From UBA966 sp046350355 (GTDB lineage: Bacteria > Planctomycetota > Phycisphaerae > Phycisphaerales > SM1A02), in assembly GCA_046350355.1 (NCBI GenBank), contig JAXMAN010000002.1, positions 372,001-436,000 on the forward strand: a stretch of DNA of 64,000 nt. The letters are read 5' to 3'. A model generated the notes under the pieces. It did not search any database. It had not been told where the DNA came from and was given only the letters and a program-made list of their open reading frames with translations. This document shows, piece by piece, positions 59,803-64,000 of this stretch. Within the stretch, counting starts at the first letter, position 1. Each line of letters opens with the position of its first letter. Made by a program: the position numbers and the translations under genes.

Positions 59803-61022
59803 GCGTCGTCGTCGCCCACGGCATGCCGCGCACGCTGCGGCGCGAGCGCGCGGAATCGCTGCGCCCCGCCGCGCGCGTCTGGCTCAACTGGTCCTGGGTG
59901 GCGATCCTGGCCGCGCTGGGGCTGAGCCTGCTGGGCGTCGCGGCGATCGCCACGACGGATCCCGAGCTCGCGCCGAAGCAGCTTGTCTTCCTGGGCGTCG
60001 GCCTGCTGGCGGGCGCGGTCGTTGGCGCGCAGCACTGGCGCTGGATGCGCCGCGCGGCATGGGTGCTCTTCGCGCTCAACATCGCGCTGCTGGTCTTCAT
60101 CCTGATCCCGGGCGTGCCCGAGTCGATCGTGCGCACGCGCAACGGCGCCCGCCGCTGGATCAGCCTGGGCGTCACCGACATCCAGCCCAGCGAGCTCGTG
60201 AAGCTCACCTGGATCCTGGCGATGGCGGCGTGGCTGCGCTCGGCGCCGGCGGTGCGGCGCTTCGGCGGCGTCGTCGCGGCCTTCGTCATCACCGCGGTGC
60301 CGGTGGGGCTCATCATCCTGCAGCCGGACCTCGACAGCGCGGTCCTCTTCCTGCCGACGCTGCTGGTGATGCTCGCCGCGGCGGGGGCGCGGCTGCGCCA
60401 CCTGGCGGCGGTCGTGGCGATCGGGCTCGTGCTCGCGCCGGCGAGCTATCCCTTCCTCTACCCGCACCAGAAGGACCGCATCGTCGCGCTCATCAAGCAG
60501 GTCTCCGGCGACGAGCGCGTCAACCAGGGCATCGGCTACCAGAGCAGCCGCGCGAAGACGCTCGTGGGCGCCGGCGGCGTCGCGGGCGTCGGCGCGGAGG
60601 AGGCGGGGCCGCTCATCCGCTTCAACCGCCTGCCCGAGGCGCACAACGACATGATCTTCGCGGTCATCGTCTGCCGCTGGGGCTTCCTGGGCGGCGTGCT
60701 GCTCTGGCTGCTCGCGCTCGCGTACGGCTTCGGCTGCCTGATGGTCGCGCTGCGCGCGGGCAGCGGCTTCGGGCGGCTCGTCGCGGTGGGCATCGGGTGC
60801 TTCGTCTTCCTGCAGCTCGCGGTGAACACGGCGATGACCATCGGCATGCTGCCGGTCACGGGCATGACGCTGCCCTTCGTGAGCTACGGCGGATCGAGCC
60901 TCATCAGCCTGTGGGTCGCGACCGGCGTGCTCTTCGCCGTCGCCAGCCGGCGCGGGCGCGGCTTCGACGGCGCGGAGGCCGCCGGCAGCGGCGCGACCGC
61001 GCGCGACGAGCGCGAGGGGTGA
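59799..61022 (+). CDS. rodA: rod-shape-determining peptidoglycan glycosyltransferase RodA (SEDS family)
   Basis: 407 residues, overlapping the PBP2 stop by 4 nt. About ten membrane helices are visible (for example WVAILAALGLSLLGVAAIA, VFLGVGLLAGAVVGA, AAWVLFALNIALLVFILI). Family marks include NGARRWISLGVTDIQPSELVKLTWILAMAAWL, LQPDLDSAVLFLPTLLVML with the conserved Asp, RLPEAHNDMIFAVIVCRWGFLGGVLLWLLALAYG, and the ending GMLPVTGMTLPFVSYGGSSLISLWVATGVLF. RodA polymerises lipid II into glycan strands, and PBP2 crosslinks them. A charged tail follows the last helix. Confidence 0.97.
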   Translation: MSVVVAHGMPRTLRRERAESLRPAARVWLNWSWVAILAALGLSLLGVAAIATTDPELAPKQLVFLGVGLLAGAVVGAQHWRWMRRAAWVLFALNIALLVFILIPGVPESIVRTRNGARRWISLGVTDIQPSELVKLTWILAMAAWLRSAPAVRRFGGVVAAFVITAVPVGLIILQPDLDSAVLFLPTLLVMLAAAGARLRHLAAVVAIGLVLAPASYPFLYPHQKDRIVALIKQVSGDERVNQGIGYQSSRAKTLVGAGGVAGVGAEEAGPLIRFNRLPEAHNDMIFAVIVCRWGFLGGVLLWLLALAYGFGCLMVALRAGSGFGRLVAVGIGCFVFLQLAVNTAMTIGMLPVTGMTLPFVSYGGSSLISLWVATGVLFAVASRRGRGFDGAEAAGSGATARDEREG

Positions 61023-61080
61023 CGCGGCGCGCGGCGCCGGACGCGCGCGTCGCGGGCCACGCGCTAGCATCGCCGCCCCG

Positions 61081-61797
61081 ATGCCCGCGCCCGTCCCCGA
61101 AATGCCCGAGTCCGTCGCGCAGTCGCTGCGCGCGCAGGGGATCGAGCTCGAGGAGCGCGAACCCGCGCAGCTCCGCGCGTACCTGCAGTCGCTCCTCGAG
61201 GCCAACGAGCGCTTCAACCTCACCGCGGTCACCGATCCGGCGCAGGCGTGGGAGCGGCACATCCAGGACAGCCTGACGCTCGTGCCCTTCCTGGCGAGCT
61301 CCGGCGCGCAGCGCGTCATCGATGTCGGCAGCGGCGGGGGACTGCCCGGCATGCCGCTGGCGATCGCGATGCCCGCGGTGCGCTTCACGCTCCTGGAGGC
61401 GACGGGCAAGAAGGCGCAGTTCCTGCGCGAGACGGCGCAGGCGCTCGGGCTGGAGAACGTCGAGGTGCTGCAGGAGCGCGCCGAGACCGCGGGGCAGGAC
61501 CACCACGCGCACCGCGCGAAGTACGACGCCGTCGTGAGCCGCGCGGTCGGACGGCTGAGCGTGCTCGCGGAGCTCACCGTCCCCTTCGCGAAGGAGGGCG
61601 GCCACATCCTCGCCATCAAGGGCGAGCAGGCGGCCGCGGAGGTGGAGGAGGCGCGCGCCGCGCTCCACAAGCTGCACACGCACTTCGTGGACCTGCACCG
61701 CACGCCCACCGGGACGGTGGTCGTGCTGGAGAAGACGCGACCGACGCCGCGCGTGTACCCGCGGCTGCCGGGCGAGCCCAAGCGCAAGCCCCTGTAA
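61081..61797 (+). CDS. rsmG: 16S rRNA (guanine527-N7)-methyltransferase RsmG
   Basis: 238 residues. Methylates G527 of 16S rRNA; loss gives low-level streptomycin resistance in other bacteria. Family landmarks: LLEANERFNLTAVTDPAQAWERHIQDSLTLVPF, VIDVGSGGGLPGMPLAIAMP (SAM-binding loop), FTLLEATGKKAQFLRETAQALGLENVEVLQERAE, YDAVVSRAVGRLSVLAELTVPF and GGHILAIKGEQAAAEVEEA. Mostly it lies beside gidA or parAB in other genomes; here it follows rodA by 58 nt. Confidence 0.96.
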   Translation: MPAPVPEMPESVAQSLRAQGIELEEREPAQLRAYLQSLLEANERFNLTAVTDPAQAWERHIQDSLTLVPFLASSGAQRVIDVGSGGGLPGMPLAIAMPAVRFTLLEATGKKAQFLRETAQALGLENVEVLQERAETAGQDHHAHRAKYDAVVSRAVGRLSVLAELTVPFAKEGGHILAIKGEQAAAEVEEARAALHKLHTHFVDLHRTPTGTVVVLEKTRPTPRVYPRLPGEPKRKPL

Positions 61798-61802
61798 CAG
61801 AG

Positions 61803-61853
61803 ACGCAACGGGGCGGGCCGTTTTTGCATGGCCGCGCGGAATTTCCGTTGCGT
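61803..61853 (+). repeat. 9-bp inverted repeat in the rsmG downstream region
   Basis: ACGCAACGG at 61803-61811 pairs with CCGTTGCGT at 61845-61853 across a 33-nt loop containing TTTTT (61821-61825). It starts 6 nt after the rsmG stop. It might be a terminator-like end of the rsmG message or a leader element of the 61975 gene; the position of the T run inside the loop argues against a simple terminator. Confidence 0.4.
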
Positions 61854-61974
61854 TCGCGTGCGCGCGCACCTAGCGTGGCGGTGCAGGGCACGCGCAGGGA
61901 ACCGCGTCGGCGCCGAAGCGCCGGCGGAGAGTCGTGGGGGTTCCGTGCACGCTGCCGGGTTGGGGGTGGCCGCG

Positions 61975-63621
61975 ATGGACCGTGCGGATGCGCTTGCGAG
62001 GCTGCTGCGAAAGCTGGCTGTCTGGGTCGAATCGCGGCCCGACCTGGTGGATCCCGTCTTCGGCGGCCGCCGCGGCACCGTGACGCCCGAGCAGGCGGAG
62101 CAGGAGGTCGCGACGCTGCTCTCCTCCTTCGCGGTCGCGCTGCTGCGCGGGGCGAAGGAGCACGCGGCGGGGCGCGAGATCCTCGGCGGCGCCCCGCGCA
62201 GCGAGCTGCTCGAGGCCGCGACCGTCGCGCGCGAGCACTTCGGCCACGCGCCCGATCCGGTGGACGCCGCGATCACCGCCGCGACCGCGCCGCTCGTGCC
62301 CGCGCCCGCGGAGATCCGCGGACCGACGATCGTCGCGCCGCGCGCGCTCTCCGCGCAGGAGGCAAGCGCGAAGCTGCGCGTGGGCAACGGCATCGCGCCC
62401 GCGGCCGCCGCGCGCGCGCTCCCGCCCGCGATGCTCGCGGGCCCGCGCCCGCGCCGCGAACGCCGCGCCTGGCAGTTCGCCGCGGAGTTCGAGGAGATCG
62501 CCACCGAGGCGCTCCTCATGGCCGCCGGCTTCCGCGCCGCGCGCTCATGCGAGAAGAACCCCTTCGACCAGCTCGCGCAGCGCCGCTGCGAGCGCGCGGT
62601 GCAGGCGCTGCGCGAGCGCGACCTCACCGCCTGGCCCTGCGACCGCCCCCTCGACCGTCCGCGGCGCATCGCGGGCGAGCGCATGTACGAGCTCCTCGCG
62701 CAGTCCGCGCACGTGCTCGCCGAGGCGCTGCGCCGCGTCCCCGAGCCCTACGACGACCGCCCCGACCGCTTCCGCGGCCCCGCGCGCGAGACCCTCGAGG
62801 CCGCCGTGCAGGCCGCCGCCGAGGCGCAGTGCATGGTCCGCAGCTTCGCGCTGGCGATCAGCCTGCCCAAGCAGGCGCAGACCTCCTCGCACTGGGCGCG
62901 CTGCGCGGTGCAGGACGAGGCCTTCGGTCTGCTGCGCCAGGTCTGCACCGACAAGGGCGCGGGCTACGCGATCTTCAGCGACCTGCTGCACGAGTCCGCC
63001 GCGCGCCACTTCGGCCTGCGCGAGCGGCGCGCGCTGCGCCACCGCCTGGACGCGCTGCGCCGGCGCCTGGATCCCGACTTCGACGCCGCCGTCCCCTTCG
63101 GCGGCGCGATCGCCGAGCCCGACGACGACGAGGCGATGCTCGAGGCCGCCGTGCACGACCGCGCGGAGCTCTCGGATTTCGACACCGTCGCCGAGGCGGT
63201 CGACCGCGCGCGCGACGAGCTCGCGGAGCTCGGCTCGCCGGTGGTCGTCGCCGAGAGCGCGGTCCGCTCGGCGGAGGACTCGCCCTTCCACCGGCCCGAC
63301 GACGTCTTCGAGTTCCTCATGGCGCTGCACCGGCTCTCGGTGCAGTGGCGCACGCGCGGCGGCGCGCTCGGCCAGTCCTGGGACGCGGCGCTTCGCGCGG
63401 CCGGCTACGGCGAGAAGCGCCTCTCCGACACCGCGCGCACGCGCTTCCGCCGCCACTACGAGCTCTCGTGGGAGGGATCGCGCCGGCTCTTCGAGGCGCA
63501 CTGGACCTTCGGCAGCCGCGACGCGAACCACTGCCTGAGCGTCCACTGGTGGCGCGACGACGAGCACCGCCGCGTCGTCGTCGGCTGGATCGGCCGCCAC
63601 CTGCCCAACACGCTGAGCTGA
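61975..63621 (+). CDS. large protein of unknown function with distinct C-terminal domain
   Basis: About 548 residues from the ATG at 61975; possible upstream starts (GTG 61945, TTG further left) give unlikely extensions. Composition is Ala/Arg/Glu-rich and mostly helical, with no transmembrane segment or signal. A short Pro/Ala linker (about 85-145) follows the first helical part. The C-terminal 80 residues look like a compact separate domain: TARTRFRRHYELSWEGSRRLFEAHWTFG, then SRDANHCLSVHWWRDDEHRRVVVGWIGRHLPNT. I do not recognise it by name. It has His, Asp and Arg residues that could form a nuclease or RNA-contact site, but that is not shown. It stands between rsmG and a DinG-type helicase gene. 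Confidence 0.7.
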   Translation: MDRADALARLLRKLAVWVESRPDLVDPVFGGRRGTVTPEQAEQEVATLLSSFAVALLRGAKEHAAGREILGGAPRSELLEAATVAREHFGHAPDPVDAAITAATAPLVPAPAEIRGPTIVAPRALSAQEASAKLRVGNGIAPAAAARALPPAMLAGPRPRRERRAWQFAAEFEEIATEALLMAAGFRAARSCEKNPFDQLAQRRCERAVQALRERDLTAWPCDRPLDRPRRIAGERMYELLAQSAHVLAEALRRVPEPYDDRPDRFRGPARETLEAAVQAAAEAQCMVRSFALAISLPKQAQTSSHWARCAVQDEAFGLLRQVCTDKGAGYAIFSDLLHESAARHFGLRERRALRHRLDALRRRLDPDFDAAVPFGGAIAEPDDDEAMLEAAVHDRAELSDFDTVAEAVDRARDELAELGSPVVVAESAVRSAEDSPFHRPDDVFEFLMALHRLSVQWRTRGGALGQSWDAALRAAGYGEKRLSDTARTRFRRHYELSWEGSRRLFEAHWTFGSRDANHCLSVHWWRDDEHRRVVVGWIGRHLPNTLS

Positions 63622-63647
63622 GCCCGCTGCGTATCCTTGCCCGGATC

Positions 63648-63664
63648 CCCCGCAGGAGGCGGGG
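63648..63664 (+). promoter_or_regulatory. hairpin with AGGAG in its loop, upstream of the dinG-like gene
   Basis: CCCCGC at 63648-63653 pairs with GCGGGG at 63659-63664, exposing AGGAG in a 5-nt loop. This is the shape of a CsrA/RsmE site. The loop lies 20 nt before the ATG at 63679, so it is too far to serve as the ribosome site. csrA is encoded in the same window, but the connection is inference. Confidence 0.45.
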
Positions 63665-63678
63665 TGCTTCCCCCCGGC

Positions 63679-64000
63679 ATGACGCTCTCCCTCGACACGC
63701 TCCTCTCCGACGCCGGCGCCATCGCGCGGCGCCTGCCCGGCTTCGAGGTCCGCCCGCAGCAGATGCAGATGGCGGCCGCGGTCGAGGAGGCCTTCGAGCG
63801 GCGCCAGCGACTCTTCGTCGAGGCGGGCACCGGCGTCGGCAAGAGCTTCGCGTACCTGCTGCCGGCGATCCGGCGCGTCGTCGAGCGCGGCGAGCGCGTG
63901 GTGATCGCCACCAACACGATCAGCCTGCAGGAGCAGCTCGTCGAGAAGGACATCCCGCTGCTCAACGCGGTGATCCCCGAGGAGTTCACCGCGGTGCTCG
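63679..64000 (+). CDS. DinG/Rad3-type ATP-dependent helicase, partial (runs off the window)
   Basis: The first 107 residues are present and the gene continues past the right end. GFEVRPQQMQMAAAVEEAF is the helicase Q-like region, and FVEAGTGVGKSFAYLLPAI is the Walker A motif. RVVIATNTISLQEQLVEKDIPLL is motif Ia in DinG-type enzymes. DinG proteins are superfamily 2, 5'-to-3' helicases with an iron-sulfur cluster, used in repair of R-loops and stalled forks; the cluster cysteines would be beyond the window. A CsrA-like hairpin lies in the leader. Confidence 0.85.
   Translation, partial: MTLSLDTLLSDAGAIARRLPGFEVRPQQMQMAAAVEEAFERRQRLFVEAGTGVGKSFAYLLPAIRRVVERGERVVIATNTISLQEQLVEKDIPLLNAVIPEEFTAVL

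Overview
The window is 64 kb of very GC-rich chromosomal DNA, estimated by eye at about 70% G+C, and densely coding on both strands. It looks like a Planctomycetota chromosome, most likely class Phycisphaerae. Three secreted proteins carry a paired Asn-Gly-Asp / Gly-Ala-Asp-Leu-Gly dockerin-like module. One protein ends in a VPAPG-transmembrane-Arg sorting tail (PEP-CTERM type). The ribosomal, cell-wall and metabolic genes are ordinary bacterial ones. I see no transposase, integrase, phage gene, CRISPR array or rRNA, so this is core chromosome rather than an island. Placement below class level is inference.

Layout. 0-5.3 kb: a secreted beta-helix protein, aroB, an orphan ParA ATPase and a partner that looks like a ParA/MinD fold without its P-loop. 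5.3-11.1 kb: an M19 dipeptidase, then a four-gene run (DUF2752 membrane protein, two related lipoproteins, a glycosyltransferase-like protein) that converges on an amidohydrolase and a flavin-reductase-fold gene. 11.3-15.6 kb: mraZ with a recognisable repeat operator but no rsmH after it, a 766-nt gap with a strong terminator, csrA, a NifU-type scaffold, a lipoprotein with a metalloprotease-like end, and dapF. 15.6-21.6 kb: a succinyl-transfer arginine catabolism-like cluster (M20 hydrolase, class III aminotransferase, astA, astD), then a family 2 glycosyltransferase. 21.7-28.9 kb: two tandem HAF-repeat secreted proteins, a PEP-CTERM protein, an HTH-type protein and a C25-peptidase-like lipoprotein. 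28.9-44 kb: glyS, an S9 peptidase, folE, a ROK kinase, a Gfo/Idh/MocA oxidoreductase, a DadA-like flavoprotein, two duplicated TlpA-type thioredoxin proteins, folD, purC, a GH10-like protein and a ComEA-like protein. 44-53.5 kb: mfd, a stand-alone NrdJ C-terminal-type domain, then a minus-strand information-processing block read as glmU-like, prs, rplY, pth, rpsF, ssb, rplI. 53.4-64 kb: tRNA-Gln, an aldehyde dehydrogenase, aat, ychF, the elongasome pair PBP2-rodA, rsmG, an unrecognised protein and the start of a DinG-type helicase.

How the genes work together. Several groups are clear pathway units. AstA and AstD frame a succinylated arginine or ornithine route whose dihydrolase is missing here. 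PBP2 and RodA overlap by 4 nt and form the side-wall peptidoglycan synthase, with dapF supplying meso-diaminopimelate and the GlmU-like enzyme probably supplying UDP-GlcNAc. FolE, FolD and PurC belong to one-carbon and purine metabolism. Many neighbours overlap by 1-4 nt (ATGA, GTGA, TTGA or TGATG), so translationally coupled operons are the rule.

I found no single striking unknown system. The best leads are the ParA/degenerate-ParA pair, the catalytically empty C25-like and GH10-like proteins, the isolated NrdJ C-terminal domain, the partial AST cluster, and several well-formed operators and hairpins (mraZ repeats, a 24-bp palindrome, the folD leader hairpin). All functional calls come from reading motifs by eye; no database search was run.
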